This document shows positions 6,801-13,927 of a stretch of DNA of 33,021 bases, in pieces. Origin of the DNA: Candidatus Methanoperedens sp. (GTDB lineage: Archaea > Halobacteriota > Methanosarcinia > Methanosarcinales > Methanoperedenaceae). Position 1 is the stretch's first letter. Every line of letters begins with the position of its first letter. The DNA lies in contig JAQUNZ010000025.1 in NCBI GenBank assembly GCA_028717345.1, forward strand, positions 1-33,021, written 5' to 3'. Below the pieces are notes generated by a model. That model saw nothing but the letters and a program-made list of their open reading frames with translations. It had not been told where the DNA came from and searched no databases. A program made the position numbers and the translations under genes.

Positions 6801-9723
6801 TTGTACACAATGCCACATCGACAGTAATAGCAGCGATACCATCCATCCCATAAAATACATGCAGACAAACGGTTCATTCCAGACCTCAAACACATCCGCG
6901 GTCAACTGTACCAGCTGCCACCAGACATTATTAGCAAACTTCAGCAGCGCCCCCCATATCCCCGGTATCTTGAAACATTCTTCAGATCCATCTTCGGGCA
7001 TGAAATGGGGCAACTACTGGAACAATAGTTCTGCTGTTACAGCATGTTACTACTGCCACCAGAGCCAGGTTCACCTGGCAACAGGACTTATTGGCAACAT
7101 AACATCAATAAAAGGTTCGAACAATTACAATGATACAGACCTTGGAAATTCCACATGGTGCTCTGCATGCCATTACAATGACAGTTCATCAAATTATAAG
7201 GGCGATCTTCTATCCCCTGTACCGCCTGAGATCTTGAACAGTACCGGAAACATGCCGCAAAATGCAAGTGATGGGACTACATTCTATAATCACAGTGAAA
7301 TTCAGCAATATGATGATGGACATTGCAAGAACTGCCACGGAAGCGAATTGTCAGGTTATATTAAAACCTCCAGGAACTTCGTCCATAGTGTTTCTGAAGG
7401 TGGAGGCGGTCCATCATGTGTGACCTGTCATAATACAAGCGGAACAGGATCGCCAATAGACAAAAGGGTAGATGTGCCTGCAATGAAGCAGGGAGTACAC
7501 AGAAATCTGAACCTGAACGCTGTTAATACTTCAAATATTGATCCAGTAAATAAAGCGTGCTGGGCATGCCATGGAGATGGAACAGAACCTTCCGGGCATC
7601 CGGCAGGATACAGGTCGCCGCGAAAATGCGAAAGCAGCGAATGCCATTCAATATCGCAGTCAGCATTTAACGAGAAAATGGTATATTCGCATTTCATGAA
7701 TGCAAGCTTGAACAGCAACCCTGAAAATGCCACGAATTATAATATCACAACCTCAGCCCGGTGCCAGGAATGTCATATTAACAGTGTGGTGATGAATGAC
7801 GGAAAGCAGGCGCTTGCAGTTGTTTCACATTATGGAACAAAAGATGAACTTGTGGATTCATTCAACTGCCGCTACTGTCATCTTGATAAAGAAAATAGCG
7901 AAGACTGGGGAGACGCCACGTTGATCAACAGGAACAGGACAGGACTGATCGAACTTGAAAAAGAACGGAACCTGCTCAAAGTATCAGACGGCGAGAGCGT
8001 CTACCTTGGAGAAGGATATTACCTGAAACTGAAAGAAATAACACCAATGCGGGATGATGTGATAATCCAGGTTCTCAAAGGCGATATGATCGTAGATGAG
8101 ACAGCGCTTGGCGCAGGGATATTATATAAATATGAGACTGAACTCATCATCGATAATTCTAAAGTAAAAACTCCGGTCATCATACTGAACATTACGTCCA
8201 TTTTCAAAGGCACAAGCGGCTTTATTCAATTTGAGGGTTTCAGGATAAAGAAAGTCCATAATGAGCGGGAGAGCAGGAATAACACCAACTGTTTAGCCTG
8301 CCATTTATCCAGATATTCGGGAGAGAAAAAGAGATATATTGTCATCGACAGGGAATACAAAGAAAATTCCAGCGACAACATCTTTTATTCTGAATTGTTC
8401 GTAGATTTCAATCAAGATAACAAAAGTAAGATATATTTTTCTGATGAAGATAGCATAATAGCCCAGTTCCTGAATGGAGGAAAATATTTCTCATATCCCA
8501 AATTGCAAAAATACCTGAAAGAAGGAGATACATGGAACATCGCGGACAACTATGCGTTGAAACTCAATGAAGTAAGTACAGAAAGCAAACTGGCGTGGAT
8601 GAACCTTACTATTAACGGCGCAGTCGTTGAGGATGCCGCAGTACCTCTCGGATACCGGTTCAATTATACACCAGGGCTGAAATATAAAGACGCCTCTATG
8701 AACAACATAACTGTATTTACCGCGAACGTCTCTGCTATTTCCCAGGGGGCACCGAATTTCGTAATTCTTACTGGCGTATATGGAATATCACCGCAGGTGG
8801 TGAAAATAACTTCAAATTCAACTCTTTTCGGATATAACAGCAGCTGGCTGAGGCCAGGTGAAACCCTCTCTATCGGAAAGATACCGGAGAATCTGCATGC
8901 TCCGAACCTGTTTACAGACCAGGGCGGCTGGGACGATTGTGTTAAATGCCACGACGCCTCATGGAAACTCGGGATAGCGGGCTTTAATGCCATCTCCACA
9001 AGACTGGGAAAACATTCAGGGCTGAACAGGAACGCATCCAGCGGGACAAGCATTTCAGATACCATAGATAAGGCATGCTGGGCATGCCATACAGGAGGTG
9101 AAGAGCCCACGATACACTCACCAACTTATATTAAGGCGAGAAAATGCGCGTCATGCCATACATACCAGGAAGAGCCGACATACGGTGCGAAAAGTGTTGG
9201 CGATGAACTTCACGGGCTTGAGCAAAACTGCGAAAACTGTCACTACTGGGGTTCCCATAACATCATCAGGTTCGAGATTACACCGGGTATAAAAGCAGCA
9301 ACTCTCTCGCCGGAAAAACCAGTTAAGGGAGAGAAATTTATACTAACAGCAAGGGCGTTCGCAGGATACAGGATGACGATAAAAGACGTGGAATATTTCA
9401 TCGATGATACTGGCATATCCGGAACAGGAACACCACTTGAACCTGTTGATGGAGTGTTTGATTCGCAAAAAGAAGATGTGACTGGAGTTATAGATACCAC
9501 CAATATTCCTGTTGGAAAACATGTTATTTACATTCATGTAATGGAAAGAACTGATAAATGGAGCGATTATTATCCAGTTGACCTTACGATAGTTGATGTA
9601 TCTTCCAGTCCAGGCATGCTGAACAATTCAAAATATGATGTGTATTCCCAATGGTCAGGTATCATTTATCTAATAATTGTTTTAACTGTTGCATACTTTG
9701 CGATCTCAAAGCGCAGGCATTAG
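3847..9723 (+). CDS. giant surface multiheme c-type cytochrome (40 haem motifs) with S-layer-like domains
   Basis: A 1958-aa protein with 40 haem-attachment motifs: 37 CxxCH and three CX4CH (starting at C496, C939 and C1261). Order: helix at 22-43 (signal anchor); motifs 1-35 between residues 57 and 1345; S-layer-like domain at about 1372-1470; motif 36 at 1482; second S-layer-like domain at about 1555-1655; motifs 37-40 at 1698-1799; Ig-like domain at about 1812-1925; C-terminal helix at 1937-1952 followed by SKRRH. Haem motifs recur in a 12-motif unit that begins at CYYCH (residues 166, 623 and 1067). Asn-x-Ser/Thr sequons are very dense, as in glycosylated surface proteins. Known for the family: such cytochromes carry electrons out through the archaeal envelope. 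Start 3847 has GGTGG 8 nt upstream; ATG 3874 is an alternative. The cytochrome call is secure; partners and electron acceptor are inference. Confidence 0.96.
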   Translation: MAAIWCLRMMEGSFEHGRLNKVIPSMIIAAAVLLFVSAMLVIFSGNPSGYTPITDKCILCHNDTGYPADTNNDSISAPYKRPHNNTIMCEACHTEDLHNIVYIQGHGTYGLSGGAATCLNCHQEKINNSNFTNAPIIPALKHSSNPNNGTTWGTYWNSSQNAAASCYYCHGDTKHNVTAIGGVTYLLSDPNNIRNGSLSSTTWCADCHLNGSINPNYRGDMWSPAPPLITVNNTGKAGWINHSTFLTGGSKDSVCKTCHALNGTYAPTSLNYSHSLDVGLNGGKDCIACHNIGSGFHNIDIDAVNLSVHSGMNARNATNASVDALNGACWACHDTDGNISNNPASQVMGDIYNTPKKCIDCHLSSGIYHTQSVSWGGLTVSEHYFAGDVIKAGNSTSDISSCITCHENVSEMILPNNDPDTGTFVGDGSRLTGGNMSFYHYGKPRPDIRIWESGKTANCSYCHQNASTAFAGAMANASYNTSIQNHTAPGINSPNCYNSTCHGSGWIHNSTLTRPSFTSTNSTYCQKCHSKEKHNNTLNCNNCHIDSNSSDTIHPIKYLQTNKSYLRLSTSAVNCTNCHQNSSFWTGSPSVPIIPGVLKHSSNVSNGSIWNNTSYWTSNSGSCYYCHGNTKHNQTALGTINFLLADTNNTRNGTLSNTKWCADCHINTSNANYSGTIFPSAPPLITIDNTGKSYWTNHSTYFGTGIKDSTCRSCHAMNGNYAGTSLNYSHSLDPRTSGPDCLSCHDTGKLAQKRINNSAMNGTDAVHRNLNSNAINSSRVSAENKKCWGCHDSTGSQPSNDSMGSRFTTPYKCYDCHNSTSKPYSNVSTAPNVSEHFRGGDQIRAASNASDNSSSCLVCHNLGELKVIYAEDDSYNTNYSLSSHYGKNRTDLRTWNGNQAVNCSYCHQNSTTIFETAMADASYNKSISNHSTRTNSPNCYNSTCHDSGWIHNSTLTRPSLDLPNSTYCISCHTTKQMHNGSTGLNCTQCHIDSNSSDTIHPIKYMQTNGSFQTSNTSAVNCTSCHQTLLANFSSAPHIPGILKHSSDPSSGMKWGNYWNNSSAVTACYYCHQSQVHLATGLIGNITSIKGSNNYNDTDLGNSTWCSACHYNDSSSNYKGDLLSPVPPEILNSTGNMPQNASDGTTFYNHSEIQQYDDGHCKNCHGSELSGYIKTSRNFVHSVSEGGGGPSCVTCHNTSGTGSPIDKRVDVPAMKQGVHRNLNLNAVNTSNIDPVNKACWACHGDGTEPSGHPAGYRSPRKCESSECHSISQSAFNEKMVYSHFMNASLNSNPENATNYNITTSARCQECHINSVVMNDGKQALAVVSHYGTKDELVDSFNCRYCHLDKENSEDWGDATLINRNRTGLIELEKERNLLKVSDGESVYLGEGYYLKLKEITPMRDDVIIQVLKGDMIVDETALGAGILYKYETELIIDNSKVKTPVIILNITSIFKGTSGFIQFEGFRIKKVHNERESRNNTNCLACHLSRYSGEKKRYIVIDREYKENSSDNIFYSELFVDFNQDNKSKIYFSDEDSIIAQFLNGGKYFSYPKLQKYLKEGDTWNIADNYALKLNEVSTESKLAWMNLTINGAVVEDAAVPLGYRFNYTPGLKYKDASMNNITVFTANVSAISQGAPNFVILTGVYGISPQVVKITSNSTLFGYNSSWLRPGETLSIGKIPENLHAPNLFTDQGGWDDCVKCHDASWKLGIAGFNAISTRLGKHSGLNRNASSGTSISDTIDKACWACHTGGEEPTIHSPTYIKARKCASCHTYQEEPTYGAKSVGDELHGLEQNCENCHYWGSHNIIRFEITPGIKAATLSPEKPVKGEKFILTARAFAGYRMTIKDVEYFIDDTGISGTGTPLEPVDGVFDSQKEDVTGVIDTTNIPVGKHVIYIHVMERTDKWSDYYPVDLTIVDVSSSPGMLNNSKYDVYSQWSGIIYLIIVLTVAYFAISKRRH
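5319..5533 (+). repeat. intragenic near-identical repeat, copy A
   Basis: Two blocks within the cytochrome gene, at 5319-5393 (around the first CX4CH motif) and 5473-5533 (around motif 14), are almost letter-for-letter the same as 6648-6722 and 6811-6871. I count only a few mismatches in each block, while the sequence between them differs more. This is much closer than the rest of the 12-haem units and suggests recent duplication or gene conversion. Confidence 0.8.
6648..6871 (+). repeat. intragenic near-identical repeat, copy B
   Basis: Second copy of the two conserved blocks, shifted by 1329 nt (first block) and 1338 nt (second block) from copy A. The blocks code for the second CX4CH motif with the following SGWIHNSTLTRPS stretch, and for motif 26 with HIDSNSSDTIHPIKY. 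The frame is kept in both copies. Confidence 0.8.
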
Positions 9724-9752
9724 CATTGGGTTTTTTGAGATAAGAAAAAAAG

Positions 9753-10925
9753 TTATGGGGTTGCCTGAAGTGCCCCATAAACATTTACTTTTCCATATCC
9801 GTAATAATTATCCTTGCCAGCAGTGCCAAGATCAATAGCAGTAGTATCGAGTATTTTCCTGACCTGACTGTTGGTCAGGGTGCTGTTCTTGGATAACACA
9901 AGCGCCGCTGACCCGGATACGAATGGTGTAGCCATGGAGGTGCCAGTCTTGTATCCATACCCGCCGCCCATCAGGGTGCTATAGATATCTGTGCCCGGCG
10001 CTGCCAGTTCTATCTTCTTTCCATGATTGCTGTAATAAGCAAATCCATCGCCCGGATCAAGTGCGGATATTGCCATCACGTTTGGATATGCAGCCGGATA
10101 ACTTATTTTTCCACTGTTTTCATTGCCCGCAGCCGCCACTATAAGGACGCCTTTGTTCCACGCATAATTCACAGCATTCTGTAGCGTATAGGATGAAAAT
10201 GACCCTCCAAGGCTCATGCTGATAACCTTCGCGCCATTATTTGCGGCATGGATAATGCCATTTGCCACAGCGCTGTAAGAGCCGCTGCCGGCGCTGTTAA
10301 GAACCTTCTCTGCCATTATTGTTGACTGGCTTATGCCTGCAATGCCGACGCCGTTATTGGTTATCGCTGCTGCAATACCTGCAACGTGGGTGCCGTGTCC
10401 GTTATCGTCCATGGGGTCGGGATCATTATTTATAAAATCATAGCCTCTCGTAATATAATTCGCAGCGAGATCAGGATGGTTGTAATCAACCCCGGTATCA
10501 ACAATAGCTACTATTACATTCGGGCTCCCGGTAGTGATATTCCATGCCAGCGGAGCAAATATATCCTGTGTACCCCACTGGTTCGAGTAATAGGTATCAT
10601 TCGGGTCTAAGAAAGCCGTAGCAGTATAGTCATATTCAACATATTCAGCCTTTGGATGTTTTTTCATCTCTCCCATAAGGTCATCAGGATTTCTTCCTTT
10701 GGGATCAACAACCACAAAATTAATATCTTTATTCCTGGATACAACAGCAGCACCATGTGCTTTCACATTTTCATCAATATCCTGCGGAATACCGTCACGG
10801 AATCCTACAATAAGATTCATAGGTTTTCCATGAGGTGCATCATTTTCATTTACTATACCGGCATTTGCGACAAGAGCTACGGCAAATATCGCTGCCAGAA
10901 TAGACATTATAACAACTGTTCTCAT
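9753..10925 (-). CDS. secreted subtilisin-like serine protease (family S8) with propeptide
   Basis: A 390-aa preproprotease. Residues 1-22 form a signal peptide. Residues 36-100 look like an inhibitor I9-type propeptide (NLIVGFRDGI, ending in AEYVEYDY). The catalytic domain runs to the C-terminus, with D143 (IVDTGVD), H177 (NGHGTHVAG), N268 for the oxyanion hole (AAAGNEN) and S330 (GTSMATPFVSG) all present, so it should be active. There is no C-terminal anchor or extra domain, so it is probably released outside the membrane. The ribosome site GGAAGTGA lies just before the ATG. The gene converges on the cytochrome gene with 29 nt between stops. A role in processing or turnover of surface proteins is inferred. 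Confidence 0.95.
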   Translation of the reverse strand: MRTVVIMSILAAIFAVALVANAGIVNENDAPHGKPMNLIVGFRDGIPQDIDENVKAHGAAVVSRNKDINFVVVDPKGRNPDDLMGEMKKHPKAEYVEYDYTATAFLDPNDTYYSNQWGTQDIFAPLAWNITTGSPNVIVAIVDTGVDYNHPDLAANYITRGYDFINNDPDPMDDNGHGTHVAGIAAAITNNGVGIAGISQSTIMAEKVLNSAGSGSYSAVANGIIHAANNGAKVISMSLGGSFSSYTLQNAVNYAWNKGVLIVAAAGNENSGKISYPAAYPNVMAISALDPGDGFAYYSNHGKKIELAAPGTDIYSTLMGGGYGYKTGTSMATPFVSGSAALVLSKNSTLTNSQVRKILDTTAIDLGTAGKDNYYGYGKVNVYGALQATP

Positions 10926-11034
10926 ATTATCACTTCCATATCTTTTTTTAATTTAAACTTATTAAGAGATTTAATAGATGTTACTATTTTGGAGTATATG
11001 AATTTTTTGGAGGTCATAGTTCTATAATTTTTCC

Positions 11035-11328
11035 TCAAATATTTTCCCCCAGTACCTTCTCCAGCATACTGAACCTCTCAACCGCAGTCTCTTTCCCCGC
11101 GATCCTCCTTATTATCGCTCGCCCGGTATTGAAAACGATGATCTTCTCAACCGGATTGTTGGTAAGCACCATCATCTCATTGTCAGGCGTAACCTGCACT
11201 CCATCAAAATGCTTCTTAAGTTCCTCCACTGCCTGGGGTGTAATTTTCACGCTTCCAAGTTCTGCCTCCCCGCTGAACAGGTCTTCCTCCCCTCTTGTGA
11301 AGCACGGTTCAATGGTAATGATCTTCAT
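11035..11328 (-). CDS. conserved-looking 97-aa protein of unknown function, coupled to coaBC
   Basis: I do not recognise the family. The 97-aa protein is soluble with no membrane segment. It has alternating strand and helix character: MKIITIEPCF strand, a helix with TPQAVEELKKHF, strands with NEMMVLTNN and EKIIVFNTGRAII, and a closing helix with VERFSMLEKVL. The strand pair with FNTGRAIIRRIAGKE faintly recalls half of a TATA-binding-protein-like fold, but this is not strong. Its ATG overlaps the stop codon of coaBC by 1 nt (TAATG), so the two are translationally coupled. A link to coenzyme A synthesis is suggested by position only. Confidence 0.75.
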   Translation of the reverse strand: MKIITIEPCFTRGEEDLFSGEAELGSVKITPQAVEELKKHFDGVQVTPDNEMMVLTNNPVEKIIVFNTGRAIIRRIAGKETAVERFSMLEKVLGENI

Positions 11329-12524
11329 TAAATGAGCGCCTCTACCCTATCCATGATCTCGGCTGCTATCTCTTGCTTGGTTCCAGCAATGCGCTTTATA
11401 CTGCTGTCTATGAGATAGACCTCATTATCCTCTGTTCCCATCCCTCCTGAAGAAACATCATTAGCAACAACCATAGAGAGCGACGACGCCTCCATCGACT
11501 CGCGCGCTCGCTTAACAAGTTCATCCACGGAAATCCCGGTTTCAGCCTTAAAACCTATTATCTTCAGGTCTGGATATTTCGTGCGCGCTTCCCTTATTAG
11601 TTTTGGCACGGGTTTTAGCTTCAGTGCGACCTCTTTTCCAGATTTGATCTTTTCTTTTGAAGGTTTTATTGTAAAATCAGATATTGCAGCCGCGCTGATG
11701 AGAAGATCATAACCTTTGCCCAGTTCCTCAAGCACGGTCCCGGTCATATCTGAAGCATTCTCAACGCTAAACTCGCATATACCCTGTATCCCCATGCAGC
11801 CCCTGTGGACAAGTGTGACATCCGCGCCCCTTCGAAAAGCCTCGTGCGCAAGTTCAATGCCTGTTTTTCCTGATGCACGGTTCGTGATTATCCTTATCGG
11901 GTCTATCGCCTCAGATGTTGCGCCCCCTGTGATGATAATACGCTTTCCTGCAAGCGTCTTATTACATAGCGCCCTCTCAACGCGAAGTATGATCTCATCT
12001 GATAAGGCTATTTTAGCGGCTCCTTCTTCAAGTACCGGATTGATGAACTCAAGTCCCAGTTCAGTTAGCTTTCCAATGTTCTCGATAACGATGGGATGGT
12101 TATACATGGACTCATGCATTGCAGGAACTATCATTATCGGGATGCCTGAACCAAAAGCCGTGGTGGCAAAGGTCGTAACCGTTGTATCGTCGATACCGTG
12201 AGCTATTTTTCCGATGGTGTTTGCAGTACACGGCGCGATAAGAAGGATCGAAGCTCTCCCCCCTATGCCGCAGAATCCAACATGCTCAACCGCGCCTGTT
12301 ATCCCTGTGATCACATGGTTTCCAGTTGCGTATTTCATCGCTTCTGGATGAATTATCTTTTGCGCGTCATCTGTCATCACAGCATGAACATTCGCGCCGC
12401 GCCGCATGAGTTCGCGGGCAAGCTCAACGCATCTTACTGCTGCTATGCTTCCTGTGATGCCGAGGACGATGGTCTTTCCTTCGAGGGAATGTGATGATCG
12501 TAATACGCTGCTCATAATTCTCAT
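11328..12524 (-). CDS. coaBC: bifunctional phosphopantothenoylcysteine decarboxylase / phosphopantothenate-cysteine ligase
   Basis: A 398-aa two-domain enzyme that makes 4'-phosphopantetheine for coenzyme A: the C-terminal CoaB domain joins phosphopantothenate to cysteine using a nucleotide, and the N-terminal CoaC domain decarboxylates the product with FMN. Seen in the N-terminal half: the flavoprotein opening IVLGITGSIAA, the active-site histidine in VEHV, the LIAPCTANTIGKIAHGI segment and the substrate clamp PAMHESMYNHP, which has His where bacteria usually have Asn (PAMN). The C-terminal half starts at about residue 190 with IIITGGATSEAIDPIR and has NRASGKTG and LLISAAAISDF. Length and domain order match archaeal Dfp. 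The start could also be the second ATG, three codons in. It heads an operon with the 97-aa gene. Confidence 0.95.
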   Translation of the reverse strand: MRIMSSVLRSSHSLEGKTIVLGITGSIAAVRCVELARELMRRGANVHAVMTDDAQKIIHPEAMKYATGNHVITGITGAVEHVGFCGIGGRASILLIAPCTANTIGKIAHGIDDTTVTTFATTAFGSGIPIMIVPAMHESMYNHPIVIENIGKLTELGLEFINPVLEEGAAKIALSDEIILRVERALCNKTLAGKRIIITGGATSEAIDPIRIITNRASGKTGIELAHEAFRRGADVTLVHRGCMGIQGICEFSVENASDMTGTVLEELGKGYDLLISAAAISDFTIKPSKEKIKSGKEVALKLKPVPKLIREARTKYPDLKIIGFKAETGISVDELVKRARESMEASSLSMVVANDVSSGGMGTEDNEVYLIDSSIKRIAGTKQEIAAEIMDRVEALI

Positions 12525-12534
12525 GTATAATGTA

Positions 12535-12554
12535 AAAACCTTTATTTAGGTTTT
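12535..12554 (-). terminator. possible hairpin terminator between the secreted-protein gene and coaBC
   Basis: AAAACCT (12535-12541) and AGGTTTT (12548-12554) form a perfect 7-bp stem with a 6-nt loop. On the minus strand it lies just after the stop of the 195-aa gene and about 10 nt before coaBC, so it could end one transcript, while its AT-rich loop may overlap the coaBC promoter. Confidence 0.35.
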
Positions 12555-12573
12555 GTTTTGCTTTTGTTGTTAT

Positions 12574-13152
12574 CTACAAGAATCCCGCCCAACTCAATGC
12601 CTTTTTACATTTGCGACAATTGGACTTTGTTATGAGTTCATTCAAGGGTGGGACATTCTCATTCTCAACCGTAAAATACAAATAAAGTGCTCTTGTTACA
12701 GCAGAAAATACTTCTAACTTTGACTTCTTTTTTTGCTCGAATATAAATAGACCATTTGACATCTGGTTTAGACCATCTAATGCCTGGTCAACCGTAGGCT
12801 TGAACTTCCATAAAATTCCAGTGTCATCAGGAAGACTTTGGGCTATGGAAGCTGTGCTGCCCTCATTTTTACCCCGGATAACATAATAAGTTTCAAGAAT
12901 CTCACCGTCATTTTTTATGGAAATCTCCACGGTATCTACACCTTGATCAAACATATTAGAATTTATGAACTTCATCACCCCAATGTTTTCTGATAATAAT
13001 TCTTCCTTTAACTTTATTTCGTTCAATTTCTCTGATACACTATTATCGTCTGCCCCAAACAAGTTTAACGATGACCATGCTTGTGCACTTCCAGTGAACA
13101 ATACAATAATCATGAAGATGACAGTAATTTTCAAGATAAGATTTCTATTCAT
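12574..13152 (-). CDS. small secreted or membrane-tethered protein of unknown function
   Basis: I prefer ATG 13152 (192 aa) over the in-frame TTG at 13161, because the ATG places the lysine directly before a clean signal sequence (ILKITVIFMIIVLFTGSAQA). The mature part is mixed alpha/beta: a charged helix with SEKLNEIKLKEELL, strands with DTVEISIKNDGEILETYYVI, and a helix with TVDQALDGLNQM. It ends with a CRKC pair near the C-terminus that could bind a metal or form a disulfide. No family is recognised. It is transcribed away from the DUF166 gene; the two starts are 86 nt apart and share a divergent promoter region. Function is unknown. Confidence 0.7.
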   Translation of the reverse strand: MNRNLILKITVIFMIIVLFTGSAQAWSSLNLFGADDNSVSEKLNEIKLKEELLSENIGVMKFINSNMFDQGVDTVEISIKNDGEILETYYVIRGKNEGSTASIAQSLPDDTGILWKFKPTVDQALDGLNQMSNGLFIFEQKKKSKLEVFSAVTRALYLYFTVENENVPPLNELITKSNCRKCKKALSWAGFL

Positions 13153-13208
13153 ATCAAACAACTATTCTCTAATCAAAATTTCATCTGGAAGCTATTTAAG
13201 CCTATCTA

Positions 13209-13216
13209 TATATTTA
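13209..13216 (+). promoter_or_regulatory. TATA box of the DUF166-malic enzyme-rhomboid operon
   Basis: TATATTTA within a longer AT run is centred about 26 nt before the ATG at 13238. In archaea transcription starts about that far from the box, so the mRNA should begin at or next to the start codon. No ribosome site precedes the ATG, which agrees with a leaderless transcript. Confidence 0.5.
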
Positions 13217-13237
13217 AAAAGCGACAATCATAAATCG

Positions 13238-13927
13238 ATGATATCTATCGGAGTCGTCACAAGAGGAAAATACGGGCGCCGCCTAATCGAGAATATAGAA
13301 AGCAATTCTGATTTTAACGTATCTTCTATAGAACTCCCGGAGTCGCTTCCTGATTTTATCGAAGACCCGAAGGAATTTATCAAATGCCTGAACCCCGACA
13401 AAAAAGTATTATCAAGCGACCTTATCATTGCATACACGCTTCATCCGGACCTCACGCCTGAAATAGTCCGCCTCGCAGGAGAGAACTGCGCGCGGGCGGT
13501 CATCATAGCAGGCGGCATGTCACGAGCAGGAGGACGCCAAGAACTTGATGAACTGTCAGGAAAATACAACATGCATATCGAGGCACATGAGATCTGTTGT
13601 GAAATTGGGGAATGCAGGGACGATATCGTGGACAGGTTCATATCCTTCTTCGGAATGCCGGAAGTTAAAATAATCGTAAAAAACGGCATCGTATCAAAGG
13701 TATCCGTGATCCGCGGCGCGCCATGCGGGAGCACGCAGCATATGGCAAAAGGTCTTATTGGAAAAACCATAGAGGATGCACCAGCTTATGCCGGGCTCCT
13801 TGTCCAGCAGTACCCATGCAGGGCTGTAAGGGGCACAAGAGGCGGAATACATAAAGCTGCGCAGTTACATAAAAAAGCAGTAGAAAAAGCACTGAGTGAG
13901 GTAAACGATGAAAGGAACAGTATATGA
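13238..13927 (+). CDS. DUF166-family protein
   Basis: The start is set at ATG 13238 (229 aa); the frame is open for another 270 nt upstream, but that stretch lies antisense to the secreted-protein gene and has no coding character. The protein begins MISIGVVTRGKYGRRLIENI, a typical opening for DUF166 proteins of methanogens, and is rich in cysteines: C119 and C120 with C124 (EICCEIGEC), C166 in a RGAPCGSTQHMAKGL segment, and C195 in QQYPCRAVRGTRGG. The glycine-rich APCGSTQ stretch with a nearby histidine looks like an active or cofactor site. The reaction is not known to me; older annotations suggest a thymidylate-synthase link without proof. It overlaps the malic enzyme gene by 20 nt, so the two are made together. 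Confidence 0.75.
   Translation: MISIGVVTRGKYGRRLIENIESNSDFNVSSIELPESLPDFIEDPKEFIKCLNPDKKVLSSDLIIAYTLHPDLTPEIVRLAGENCARAVIIAGGMSRAGGRQELDELSGKYNMHIEAHEICCEIGECRDDIVDRFISFFGMPEVKIIVKNGIVSKVSVIRGAPCGSTQHMAKGLIGKTIEDAPAYAGLLVQQYPCRAVRGTRGGIHKAAQLHKKAVEKALSEVNDERNSI

Noticed and set aside
3847-9723. Repeated blocks in the cytochrome gene as a possible CRISPR or mobile element
   Set aside because: The repeats lie in one open frame, code for haem-site segments and have no regular short spacers.
12965-13237. Upstream extension of the DUF166 frame
   Set aside because: It runs antisense through the secreted-protein gene and across the promoter; protein similarity to the family starts at ATG 13238.
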